From contig JAFTEQ010000054.1 of NCBI GenBank assembly GCA_017453565.1, forward strand, positions 1 through 37,527: 37,527 nt of DNA, written 5' to 3'. The stretch's first letter is position 1, and every line of letters begins with the position of its first letter. Below are positions 22,629 through 30,961 of the stretch, piece after piece. The notes under the pieces are model-generated. The model was not told where the DNA came from. It made no database searches and saw nothing but the letters and a program-made list of their open reading frames with translations. The DNA is from Bacteroidales bacterium. GTDB lineage: Bacteria; Bacteroidota; Bacteroidia; Bacteroidales; UBA932. The translations under genes and the position numbers were made by a program.

Positions 22629-23840
22629 TCATTCTTTAACAGGGAGTTCCAGCAGCGTAAACTGCACGCCGCCCTGATACCGGGTGAGGATGCCCGTCAC
22701 GTTACGGATGCATCCGTCGGAATAAAGGCAGTCGGACACCTTCTCGTCGGCGAAGCGGGAGTATCCGCTGGTGCGGATCTGGATCTCCTGGCTGCTGCCG
22801 TACAGGAAATACTGGCTCACCGACTGGGCCGCCGGATGGGCAAGGATTTCGTCCTTGTAGAGCACCTTGTAGCCGAAATGCTCCTCAGGCGTGTAGGAGG
22901 TGGAGATGGCGCCGTACATGTCGCCGCCGCTGCCCACTTCCAAATCGTCCCAGGCACCCGAAAGGACCATGGCTTTCAGACGCTCGCGGGTGAGGCCCCA
23001 GCGGTCTACGCCGAAGGTATAGTCCACACCGGCAGACGGACTGGTGGGCGCCGAGATGAAGAGGCGGTTCCAGGGTTCGTACTTGGTGTGGTTCAGATTG
23101 GGATTGGGATAAAGGAGCACGAACACCTGTTTCCCGTTCACGGAGTTGCTGTACTTCAGGCTGGAGAAACGCACCAGCTTGCCAACCAGGTCATTGGCGA
23201 TGTCGGTCTTGAACGTGGCCGGAATGGTGGGGTTCACCAGCGGTTTGATCCGCTCCGGATCGTCTTCGGCAAGGACGCGTCCGCGGTAGAGATGGGCGTC
23301 GATGATGCTCTGGATATCCATGTAGGCCGTCTCGTACTCGGGCTCGTTCTTACTGAGGCCGTCGTTGTACTCCTGCCAACCGTCACCGAGCATGCCGAGC
23401 TGCACCAGGCCGGCTCCGCCGTAGTCGCCCGACTTGTAGCCGTACTCGCCCAGCGTGAGGCCTTTGCAACTGACATAGAGGATCTGACCCACCGGGTAAT
23501 CGCCGTAGGTGCTGGACTTACCGATCTTGATGTCCAGGGCGCCCGTGGCATCCTGGATGTAGAGTTCGCGGTATACGTTTCCGTTTTCATCGGAAGTGGT
23601 CACCTGGCCGCGCACCCACACGTCGTCCGTGATCTCCACGGGTTTGCCGTGGCTCTTGTAGCGCGACTTGAGTTGCTTGATGGTGATGATGCGCGGGTCG
23701 CCGTCGAGGTTGACCGCCTGGTAGGATGCGCCCTCCTCATATCCGCCGAAACGGAATACCGGCTGGAATTCTTCCTTGAGCGACTGACAGGCCGTCGCAC
23801 CCAGCGCGACCGTCAAGAAAAAGACAAACAGTTTTCTCAT
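22629..23840 (-). CDS. DUF5689-type OB-fold lipoprotein
   Basis: A 403-residue surface lipoprotein (lipobox ATAC, Cys18). The N-terminal half has the DUF5689 pattern: IITIKQLKSRY, then WVRGQVTTSDENGNVYRELYIQDATGALDIKIG and VGQILYVSCKGLTLGEYG. This is an OB-like fold also found beside secreted nucleases. The C-terminal half contains beta-sheet and ends VTGILTRYQGGVQFTLLELPV. The function of DUF5689 is not established; OB-folds often bind nucleic acid or oligosaccharide. It begins 3 nt after the TonB-dependent receptor and may be that receptor's surface binding partner, taking the place of SusD. It is followed by the M3 peptidase. Confidence 0.8.
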   Translation of the reverse strand: MRKLFVFFLTVALGATACQSLKEEFQPVFRFGGYEEGASYQAVNLDGDPRIITIKQLKSRYKSHGKPVEITDDVWVRGQVTTSDENGNVYRELYIQDATGALDIKIGKSSTYGDYPVGQILYVSCKGLTLGEYGYKSGDYGGAGLVQLGMLGDGWQEYNDGLSKNEPEYETAYMDIQSIIDAHLYRGRVLAEDDPERIKPLVNPTIPATFKTDIANDLVGKLVRFSSLKYSNSVNGKQVFVLLYPNPNLNHTKYEPWNRLFISAPTSPSAGVDYTFGVDRWGLTRERLKAMVLSGAWDDLEVGSGGDMYGAISTSYTPEEHFGYKVLYKDEILAHPAAQSVSQYFLYGSSQEIQIRTSGYSRFADEKVSDCLYSDGCIRNVTGILTRYQGGVQFTLLELPVKE

Positions 23841-23843
23841 CGC

Positions 23844-26771
23844 TTAGAACCGGAAATAAATGTTCAACATATAGTTCATCCCCGACATATAGAAGTACTT
23901 GGGGTCGAACCGGTAGTAACGGCTCTTCGACACGGTGTTGTCGACCATGCGCGTCTGCTCGTAACCGCCCGTCCGCACGTCTCTGTTGTTGAGCAGGTTG
24001 CGCGCGTTGAGCGAGAATCCGAGCTGATACTTGTAGTGGATGAACCACGACTTACCCACCGACAGGTTCACGAGCAGCGAGGGATCGAACTTCTCCTGGG
24101 CGGCCATGGATTCCACTTCCTCGGGCGTCGCTTTCCCGTCGGGACCCTGCGTCGCATAGTCGGTGCGGTAGAGCGGGTTCATGTCGAGGTAAGCCTTGTC
24201 GAAATACTCCACGTCCGCGTCGATGAACCAGTACTTATAATTGTAGGAAAGCCCCAGGCTGGCCGCAAACTGTGGCGTGGAGGGGACGTAATGCTTCTCG
24301 TAACGGTCTACCTGCGTGGAGTAGGTGCCGTCGGCGTAGCGCTTGTAGACCGGATGCTCCTTCCAGTAACGCACCGGGATCTCGGTCTGTCCGTTGAACG
24401 AGACTTCCTCGGCCGTGTTGTCGAGGGTCTGGATCATCGTCGGGGTGGAGGTATACTCGTAGCGGCCGTAGGAGACGACGCCCTGGACGGAAAGGTTGTC
24501 CACCAGATAGGTGGGGACCTTGAATCCGACCTCCACGCCCATATGCCGCTCGTCGATGCCGCTCAGCGCAAAGTTGGAGAAGGCGTTCTGCAGGTCGTCG
24601 TAGGCGCTCATCACCTTAGACTGGTCCTTGATGGTGGCGTAGAAGCCCGTGACGCGGGCGTTGATGCCCGAACGGTTGAACTGCCAGCCCGCTTCGGCCG
24701 ACAGGGTCTTCACGGCTTCCAGGTCGCTCACCATGGTGTTGCGCGTACGCGGCGAGAGGAACACCTGGTTGAAATGGGGAGCGTCATGGAAGATGCCGGC
24801 ATTGGCGTAAACCTGCTGGCAACCTCCGATCACATAGCGCACGCCCAGTTTTCCGGCCCAGGTGAGGAAGCGGGCCACGTCGGACTTGCCATAGGAGGTC
24901 TCATCCGTGGGGGTGATGCCTTCCGCAGCCCAGCGGGCGGCTTCAGCCGCCGAAGAGGGCTGACCCGGGAAGAGGCCCTTGCGGACCAGACCGTAGCGCC
25001 AGAAACTGTTGTAGCCGACACGGCCGCCCACGTTGGCGCTCAGGTTCCCCAGCGAGAATTCCCCGTTCGCCCAGGCGGAGACGTTGCGGATGCGCGCAAG
25101 ATAGTCGTATCCGTATTTGTCGCCCACGCCCAGGGTCCGGGCCGCGCCGTGCTCAAGATAATAGTCGAGGTCGTTCTGGGTCATGTACGGCGTGGAGGCG
25201 AAGTCGCGGTCGGCGAAAGTGTCCACGTTCACGTAGTACTTTCCGCCCAGCAGGTCAGCCACCTTCTTGTAGTATTCCGTACGGTTGACCTTGGCCTCCA
25301 CACCCCCGGTCACCACCGTCCAGTCGTTGGGACGGTATTTGGCCTGGGTGGCGAAGTTGAAGTCGCGCTGGTCTACGCGGCGCTCTTCCTGCACATAGGA
25401 GGAACGGCCGGTGGTGGAGGCGCGGTTCACCTGATAGAGGCGGTCCCAGTTGAGGTGCACCACATCTTCGTCCTCGTAATACCACGACATGTACGCATAC
25501 ATCGCCTTCTGACGGTTGTTGCGGTTGTAGTCGGCGTCGGCGTTGTAGAAATAGCTGGGCAGGTTGCGGTAGTAGTCGGGCGAGGGGCTCTGGGCATTGT
25601 ACCAGTCGAGCGCGGTGTAGCCGTTCTTACCGAAGCGGCCGAGCAGCGTGGCGTGCAGTTCGAACTCGTCGGAGGGCGTGTAATCGTACTTGAAGATGGC
25701 CACGGGTTCGTGCGTCTTGCGCACACGGGCGTTGCGGACCACCCCGTTCTGATAACCCCAGTTGGAGTTGTACATGTTGTCGCCCATCAGGTCATAGACC
25801 TCCTGGGTGGAACCGTTCTGGGCGCCGCGCTGGCCGGGCGTTCCGAAGAAGACGAATCCCAGCTTGTTGGCCTCGTCAATCTTCTTGTCGGCGGCGAGGT
25901 AGTAGGCGAACGAGCGGTAATAGACACCGTCCACCCAGTCGTTGCCGCCCAGGCGGACCGACACGTTGGCCGCGTAGGACCAGCCGTTGTCGAGCATACC
26001 GGAGGCGTAGGAAGCCATCACGCGGAGCCTGTAGAGGGCGCTGTTGGTGAGCAGGCTTCCCCTCAGGCCCTTGCGCACCGAGGACGCGTTGCCGAAGATG
26101 TTGGTCGCTCCGTTGTATCCGCCGAGCGAGAAGTCGGCGGCCTCGGTCCCGTTCACGGTTTCCTTGGAACGCATGGCCTCATTGAGGCCGCTCCAGAGGG
26201 AATAAGGCGTGTAGCCGGTCACGGCGTCGTTCATCTTCACGCCGGCCAGATACACGTCCTGCGACTCCGAAAGGAAGCCGCGCGCACGGAAACGGACCGC
26301 GCTGAAATTGTAGCCGGCAATGTTGTTGAACACATCGTTCGAGCCGAAGAGGATGGTGGGGTTGTCGTTGTATCCGCTGTCGTCCATATCGAGGTTGGCG
26401 AACGAATCGTCGTCCACCTCGGCCACCCGCTGCAGGCTCGTCATCGAGAGATTGAACAGGTTCTTCACATAACCGTCGGCCACCGTGGCGGGCACGTTGT
26501 TGGTGAGGTAGTCGGGTACGCTCACCACCAGGGTATAGACCCCGTTCGGAAGATCGGAAAACTGGAAAGTGCCGTCGGCGGCGGTCGTAACGGTGCCCAG
26601 TTCACGGGTGCCGTCCATGAGGGAAACCGTAGCCTTCTCGATGGGCTGGCGGCTCGACCGGTCGACGATCGTACCCTTCACGCCGCCCGTCGCCGGAAGC
26701 GGGGCCTGGGCCCGGGACGCGAGTCCGAGGCACAGCAGGACGGAGAGAAGGAAGACAAATTTGGTTTTCAT
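23844..26771 (-). CDS. TonB-dependent outer-membrane receptor
   Basis: A 975-residue outer-membrane transporter. It has a signal peptide (to about residue 22) and a carboxypeptidase-regulatory-like domain (about 28-110: GVKGTIVDRSSRQPIEKATVSL, FQFSDLPNGVYTLVVS). A plug follows (about 125-260: FNNIAGYNFSAVRFRARGFLSESQDVYLAGVKMND), then a 22-strand barrel ending in YFYMSGMNYMLNIYFRF with a C-terminal Phe. Imported substrates of this class depend on energy from TonB-ExbBD. There is no SusD-like gene next to it; a DUF5689 lipoprotein follows by 3 nt and a secreted EEP enzyme precedes it with its stop touching the ATG. This suggests a non-glycan cargo such as nucleotides or oligonucleotides, by context only. 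Confidence 0.92.
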   Translation of the reverse strand: MKTKFVFLLSVLLCLGLASRAQAPLPATGGVKGTIVDRSSRQPIEKATVSLMDGTRELGTVTTAADGTFQFSDLPNGVYTLVVSVPDYLTNNVPATVADGYVKNLFNLSMTSLQRVAEVDDDSFANLDMDDSGYNDNPTILFGSNDVFNNIAGYNFSAVRFRARGFLSESQDVYLAGVKMNDAVTGYTPYSLWSGLNEAMRSKETVNGTEAADFSLGGYNGATNIFGNASSVRKGLRGSLLTNSALYRLRVMASYASGMLDNGWSYAANVSVRLGGNDWVDGVYYRSFAYYLAADKKIDEANKLGFVFFGTPGQRGAQNGSTQEVYDLMGDNMYNSNWGYQNGVVRNARVRKTHEPVAIFKYDYTPSDEFELHATLLGRFGKNGYTALDWYNAQSPSPDYYRNLPSYFYNADADYNRNNRQKAMYAYMSWYYEDEDVVHLNWDRLYQVNRASTTGRSSYVQEERRVDQRDFNFATQAKYRPNDWTVVTGGVEAKVNRTEYYKKVADLLGGKYYVNVDTFADRDFASTPYMTQNDLDYYLEHGAARTLGVGDKYGYDYLARIRNVSAWANGEFSLGNLSANVGGRVGYNSFWRYGLVRKGLFPGQPSSAAEAARWAAEGITPTDETSYGKSDVARFLTWAGKLGVRYVIGGCQQVYANAGIFHDAPHFNQVFLSPRTRNTMVSDLEAVKTLSAEAGWQFNRSGINARVTGFYATIKDQSKVMSAYDDLQNAFSNFALSGIDERHMGVEVGFKVPTYLVDNLSVQGVVSYGRYEYTSTPTMIQTLDNTAEEVSFNGQTEIPVRYWKEHPVYKRYADGTYSTQVDRYEKHYVPSTPQFAASLGLSYNYKYWFIDADVEYFDKAYLDMNPLYRTDYATQGPDGKATPEEVESMAAQEKFDPSLLVNLSVGKSWFIHYKYQLGFSLNARNLLNNRDVRTGGYEQTRMVDNTVSKSRYYRFDPKYFYMSGMNYMLNIYFRF

Positions 26772-27842
26772 CTATTTGCTGATTACGATATAGGTTGGAT
26801 AGTGGTCGGAGTATCCTCCAATGAATGCGCCGTTCGAGAAAGTACGGAAGGGTGTTCCCTTGTACTGTCCCACCTGCTGGGTCATGAACGGCTTGTTGAA
26901 CACGCGGCCATAGTATTTCTTCTGGATGATGGGACGGATCTGCAGCGAGCCCGACGGGGCGTGGGCCAGGTTGTAGTTGACCAGGATGCAGTCATAGATA
27001 TTCCCCTCTCCGTGGTAATAGAGCGAGCTGTAGCCGGCCTTGTACATGGAAAGGAAGGGAGAGAAGAAATCTTCCGGCGCCACCTCGTCTATGTTGGCCT
27101 TGCCGCGCAGGTACAGCGCCATGGACTCGTCCGTGGGGTTGTCGTTCATGTCGCCCATCACCACGCACTTGATTCCGGGGTAGCGCTCTTCCATCTTGCG
27201 GGCATGCTCGTAGATGATTTCCCCGCCACGGGCACGCAGGTCCTGTCCTTTTCCGCCGATACGGGAAGGAAGGTGACAGACATAGAAGGCGAAATGCTCC
27301 CCGTCGATGAGCCCGTGCACCATAAGGACGTCGCGGGTGCGGAAGTAGGCCTTCTGCTCCTCGTCGAGGGAGAACTTGATGCGCTGGCTGTTGAAGTCGA
27401 ACGGGATGGATTCGCTCTCCACCAGCGTCATCTTGCGCGGGTCGTAAAGCAGGGCCACGTCCACTCCGCGGCGGTCGGGACCGTCGTAATGGACGATCTG
27501 ATAGTTGGCCGCAGCGATGGCCGGTTCCACCACCAGGTCCTCGAGGACGTGGCGGTTTTCAATCTCCGACACACCCAGCACCGTGTGCCACTGACCGTTG
27601 TCCTCCTTCATGGCGGCGATTACCTTGGCCATATTGGAGAGTTTCTTACGGTACTTGGCCTCGGTCCAGTTGTTGCCACCGTCGGGCAGGAATTCATAGT
27701 CGTTCTTGCCCTCGTCGTGCACGGTGTCGAAAAGGTTCTCCAGGTTGTAGAACCCGATCACATATCCGCGCGGCTTGGCGTCGGCCCGGTAACTTCCGAG
27801 CAGTAACGCCGCAAGGCACAGCAGGATGAGATGTTTTTTCAT
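26772..27842 (-). CDS. Secreted endonuclease/exonuclease/phosphatase (EEP) family enzyme
   Basis: A 356-residue protein with a type I signal peptide (ending YRADA). EEP catalytic motifs appear in order: FYNLENLFDT (N33), LGVSEIENR (E93/E95), DRRGVDVALLYDP, VVMGDMNDNP (Asp/Asn) and YSDHYPTY (Asp-His) near the end. The superfamily uses Mg2+ to hydrolyse phosphodiesters or phosphomonoesters (DNase I, exonuclease III, sphingomyelinase, inositol phosphatases); exported members of this type are often annotated as nucleases. The start at 27842 gives the clean signal MKKHLILLCL. Its stop abuts the TonB receptor ATG and it lies downstream of a second secreted nuclease, which favours nucleic acid over lipid as substrate. 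Confidence 0.87.
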   Translation of the reverse strand: MKKHLILLCLAALLLGSYRADAKPRGYVIGFYNLENLFDTVHDEGKNDYEFLPDGGNNWTEAKYRKKLSNMAKVIAAMKEDNGQWHTVLGVSEIENRHVLEDLVVEPAIAAANYQIVHYDGPDRRGVDVALLYDPRKMTLVESESIPFDFNSQRIKFSLDEEQKAYFRTRDVLMVHGLIDGEHFAFYVCHLPSRIGGKGQDLRARGGEIIYEHARKMEERYPGIKCVVMGDMNDNPTDESMALYLRGKANIDEVAPEDFFSPFLSMYKAGYSSLYYHGEGNIYDCILVNYNLAHAPSGSLQIRPIIQKKYYGRVFNKPFMTQQVGQYKGTPFRTFSNGAFIGGYSDHYPTYIVISK

Positions 27843-27868
27843 TTGCATTGCAGTACAATAGAAGATAA

Positions 27869-29017
27869 TCACCACCCGGAAACAGAGGTGTTCGATTTAA
27901 GGGTCTTGGCAGCCGCCTCCCCGTAGGTATTCGTATAATTGACAAAGAAGGTCACACCGGTCTTCCGCTCCAGTTCATCGATGGAAACTAGGTAATTCAA
28001 AAAATTCCCTCCCGCAATGTCTTCGTCGTGTGGCAGGTAGAAGCCCACCGCCGACCAGGTATCGTTCTTGCCGCGACGCAGCAAGGCCTTGTAATAATGG
28101 GACGGGACGCGGGCGCGATGTCCGCCATTATTTCCCGACAGGGTACCCGTCCAGCCGTATTCCGAAAGGACATTGCAGCCCGTAACCACATAGAGGGTGT
28201 CGCAATAACGACTCTTCGCCCAGGTGCGCACACGATCCTCGAGATCCCCCCAGATCCCTGAGTTAAATTCATAATTCTGAGGGGTTTGGTTGGTAGCGTA
28301 ACAGGTAGACACCATAGCGTCATATTCCCTGCGATCAGCGCGCGGAAGCTGATGCCCGCGCGTCCAGCCGCCACCATAGGAACCCTGGGTGATGTTGACC
28401 TGATAGTCTGTGGAGATCAGAGGATCGTAGCCCCAGACATACTCGAGACTTCCGCTGCCGATGAGACCTTCATTCTGCGGATAGGCCACCCAGTGCGACA
28501 CAAACGCATCTTTGTCATAATAGCACGACCAGTTGCGGACGCCGCTCTTGGTGCGGCTGACATAACGCTGGCCCGACATATCGTGCGGCAGGAAAACCAG
28601 ACCTTCCCGGTTCATAGCCGGCAGTTCCATCCACCCGGGTGCGGAAGAGGAACCCGCCCCCGACTGATAAAGCGTCTCCGAAATATCGTAGGCGGGCGTC
28701 TTCAGGCGGATCAGGGCCGAACGGGGACCGCCTTCGTTGGCGGAATAGCTGAGGAGCACGTCCTGCGAACCTTCGCCCTTGTTCTGGCCCGGTTCCACCC
28801 AGGAGGCGGCGGACCCGGTTTCCGGATCTTCCGCCGTGAGGGTCCAGGAAGCCGTGGCGGCAATCCTTAGCTTGACGCTGCCGGCTGTCGAGGGGACGGT
28901 GGAACTTTCCAAGGTAAGGACGGGGATGGCTTCGTCATCCTCGCCCTTGCCGCAGGAAAATGCCAGCATCGCGAAGGCTGCGGCAAACAGCCATGCAGCC
29001 AGACTGCGCAGACTCAT
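27869..29017 (-). CDS. BACON-domain lipoprotein with DNA/RNA non-specific endonuclease domain
   Basis: A 382-residue lipoprotein (lipobox AFSC, Cys22). Residues about 32-120 form a BACON-like beta-sandwich (TAGSVKLRIAATASWTLTAE, PRSALIRLKTPAYDISETLYQ). Residues 125-382 are a beta-beta-alpha-metal endonuclease of the Serratia NucA type, with the catalytic motif TRGHQLPRADRR (His222) and TNQTPQNYEFNSGIWGDLED (Asn252, Glu260). It should cut DNA and RNA without sequence preference, using Mg2+. The usual DRGH motif begins with Thr here. Its ATG overlaps the stop of the preceding OB-fold lipoprotein (ATGA), so the two are translationally coupled. Confidence 0.9.
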   Translation of the reverse strand: MSLRSLAAWLFAAAFAMLAFSCGKGEDDEAIPVLTLESSTVPSTAGSVKLRIAATASWTLTAEDPETGSAASWVEPGQNKGEGSQDVLLSYSANEGGPRSALIRLKTPAYDISETLYQSGAGSSSAPGWMELPAMNREGLVFLPHDMSGQRYVSRTKSGVRNWSCYYDKDAFVSHWVAYPQNEGLIGSGSLEYVWGYDPLISTDYQVNITQGSYGGGWTRGHQLPRADRREYDAMVSTCYATNQTPQNYEFNSGIWGDLEDRVRTWAKSRYCDTLYVVTGCNVLSEYGWTGTLSGNNGGHRARVPSHYYKALLRRGKNDTWSAVGFYLPHDEDIAGGNFLNYLVSIDELERKTGVTFFVNYTNTYGEAAAKTLKSNTSVSGW

Positions 29018-30831
29018 TGCTTGACGTAGGTTACGGTGAGTTTCTCCGCACGGACCTGGTTGCTTGCCGCGGTAAACTCAACCTTGTCGGCGGAACCGAT
29101 CCATTCTCCCTGGGTGCCGTCCACACTGTATCCCTCGGGGGCTCCGGTACCAAAGCTGCCGGGACCATACTGCTTATCGCCGGACGCGGTGCAGATGAAG
29201 GTAATGCCGGTAATCTTGTAGCCCGTCTTTGCGGACACCGTGAACTTCTTGTTCTTGTAGATACGGAGTTCCGTAACCGTACCCGTATAAGACGATTCGT
29301 TCACGAACGAAATCACGTCGTCCATATTGACGGTAGCTCCGCCCGCAGGGGCTGCAGCCAGCGCTTCCTTCTCCATGGTGACCGCTATTTCGCCGGGGGC
29401 GGAAGCCGTCAGCGACACGGGTTCGGAAGAATAGGTGACGGCATCCAGGTTGAAGGAAACCACCAGATAGTACTTGGTCTTGGGGGCCAGTTCAATCTCC
29501 TTGGCGGAGGCATAGAGGCCCGATTCGGCATCTTTCTCACCTCCGTTCCAGCTGGTGACCAGCTTGGAGGGATCGACCTCGCCCGCATAGAGGGAGCTGG
29601 TGAAAGTGAGGCCGGATTCGTCCTTCACGTTCTTCACCACCCATTTCACCGAAACGCCGGTCTCGGTCTGCTTGAACTCGGAAGCACGGATGAAGGGAGC
29701 GGGAGCCTCGGCCCCGGTCTTCCCGTTCAGGGAGTAGATGTAGGCCTGCTTGTCGGCGGTCTCCGGCGTGGAGCCGTAGTTGTTGGTGTAGATGTCCACC
29801 TTGCCGAAGACGATCACCTCGTCGCCCACCTTGATCTGGGTGTTGCCGTCCTTCCAGTTCGCGTTGTCGAGGAAATAGGCGCCGTAGCACTGGAACTCGG
29901 TTTCATTGGAAGTGCCTTTCTCGGAAATGTAGAAGGTGGAGGTGCCGTGCTCTTCGCTGAAGGGGTTCGTGATTTTGCTCACGATGCCCTGGATGGCCAC
30001 ATTCTCCGAAGAGGGCAGGGTCTTCTGGGCATAGAGGAACGCCAGCGCGCCGATGGGGTTGAAGGGTTTCTCGAGCGAGCCGTCGCCAGTGGGCAGACCG
30101 CCGTCGTTGACCCCGTTGATAGAATAGATGAAATTGATGCCCTTGCTGGAGCTCACGGTCTCGGGGGTGTTGCCGCCGAAGTTGGTGATGGTAGCCAGCA
30201 CGACCACCTCGTCGCCCACCTTCACGTCGGTATCTTCCTTCGTGGCCGGGCGGTTGCCCAGATAGTTGGTCTGGAAAATCTGGAAGTCGGTTTCAGACGC
30301 CTCTCCGGTTTCGGAGATGTAGAAAGTGGCGTTGCCGTACTTGTTGGCGGCGAAGCCTTCCTTGATCTTGTGGATCTTGCCGTTGATAAAGAAAAGACCG
30401 GCGGTCTCTCCGTCACCAAGGAAATACTGCACATACTCGCGGGCCTGGCTGGGCGTGAGCGGATGCTCAAAGCTGCCGTCCACCGGGCCGTCCTGATTCA
30501 CGATGAGGCTGGCCGGGAAGAGCGAGCCGTCGGTGAAGGTGATGCTGGCCCTGCGGGGGATACCTGCATTGGCCGTAACGCTGATGGTCACATCCTTGCC
30601 GGACCCGGCCTTGGACGGGTTCACGGTGAGCCAGGAAGGAATCTCGGACGCGACCGTCCAATCGGTATTGGCGCTGAGCTTGATCGTCTTGGACCCTGCG
30701 GCCTGGTCGAAGGAGAGTTCGGTCTTGTCGAGCGTCACGCCGAGTGCTTCCTTCTTGTTTTCTTTTTCGTTGCAGGATACCACAGAGAGCACTGCGGCTG
30801 CAAACAGAGGAATAAGGTACTTAGCTTTCAT
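29014..30831 (-). CDS. BACON and tandem OB-fold-like surface lipoprotein
   Basis: A 605-residue lipoprotein (VVSC, Cys20). Modules by eye: BACON at about 30-115 (IKLSANTDWTVASEIPSWLTVNP), then two similar domains at about 118-245 and 248-365. Each contains a pattern like GNATFYISETG or GTSTFYISEKG followed by VKVGDEVVVLATI or IKVGDEVIVFGKV, which is OB-fold-like (YhcR/DUF6359-type). A Fn3-like sandwich at about 370-485 and a C-terminal beta domain (490-605, with AKTGYKITGITF) follow. OB-folds of this type occur with extracellular nucleases and could hold nucleic acid. First gene of the second transcription unit; it overlaps the nuclease gene by 4 nt. The substrate is inferred. Confidence 0.8.
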   Translation of the reverse strand: MKAKYLIPLFAAAVLSVVSCNEKENKKEALGVTLDKTELSFDQAAGSKTIKLSANTDWTVASEIPSWLTVNPSKAGSGKDVTISVTANAGIPRRASITFTDGSLFPASLIVNQDGPVDGSFEHPLTPSQAREYVQYFLGDGETAGLFFINGKIHKIKEGFAANKYGNATFYISETGEASETDFQIFQTNYLGNRPATKEDTDVKVGDEVVVLATITNFGGNTPETVSSSKGINFIYSINGVNDGGLPTGDGSLEKPFNPIGALAFLYAQKTLPSSENVAIQGIVSKITNPFSEEHGTSTFYISEKGTSNETEFQCYGAYFLDNANWKDGNTQIKVGDEVIVFGKVDIYTNNYGSTPETADKQAYIYSLNGKTGAEAPAPFIRASEFKQTETGVSVKWVVKNVKDESGLTFTSSLYAGEVDPSKLVTSWNGGEKDAESGLYASAKEIELAPKTKYYLVVSFNLDAVTYSSEPVSLTASAPGEIAVTMEKEALAAAPAGGATVNMDDVISFVNESSYTGTVTELRIYKNKKFTVSAKTGYKITGITFICTASGDKQYGPGSFGTGAPEGYSVDGTQGEWIGSADKVEFTAASNQVRAEKLTVTYVKQ

Positions 30832-30868
30832 GTGTTGTTATTTGTTTTATTGGTTTTGTCTAATCCTC

Positions 30869-30876
30869 CAAAGTTA
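30869..30876 (-). promoter_or_regulatory. -7 element of the nuclease/TonB-receptor operon
   Basis: The minus strand reads TAACTTTG, a match to TAnnTTTG, followed by an AT-rich leader of about 34 nt (with runs such as AAAACAAATAACAAC) before the ATG at 30831. The -33 box is not recognisable. It lies just after the terminator of the upstream unit. Confidence 0.55.
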
Positions 30877-30910
30877 AACATTTTCCTTCACATTTCCTCG
30901 ACAGGCGACA

Positions 30911-30940
30911 TAAAAAAAGCGGACCCCGTGAGGTCCGCTT
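30911..30940 (-). terminator. Intrinsic terminator after the BACON/Big2 lipoprotein
   Basis: A 9-bp perfect stem (AAGCGGACC, 30917-30925, with 30932-30940) has a 6-nt loop and is followed on the minus strand by a run of T (to 30912). It lies 22 nt past the stop at 30962. It separates the Oar-like receptor unit from the nuclease operon, although part of the RNA could read through. Confidence 0.9.
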
Positions 30941-30961
30941 CCTTTGGTGTATTTCACGCCG

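Noticed and set aside
22545..27806. A plus-strand open frame of about 1753 codons opposite the DUF5689, TonB receptor and EEP genes
   Set aside because: Same artefact: the composition is that of a reverse-complemented GC-rich gene, with no domain and no promoter.
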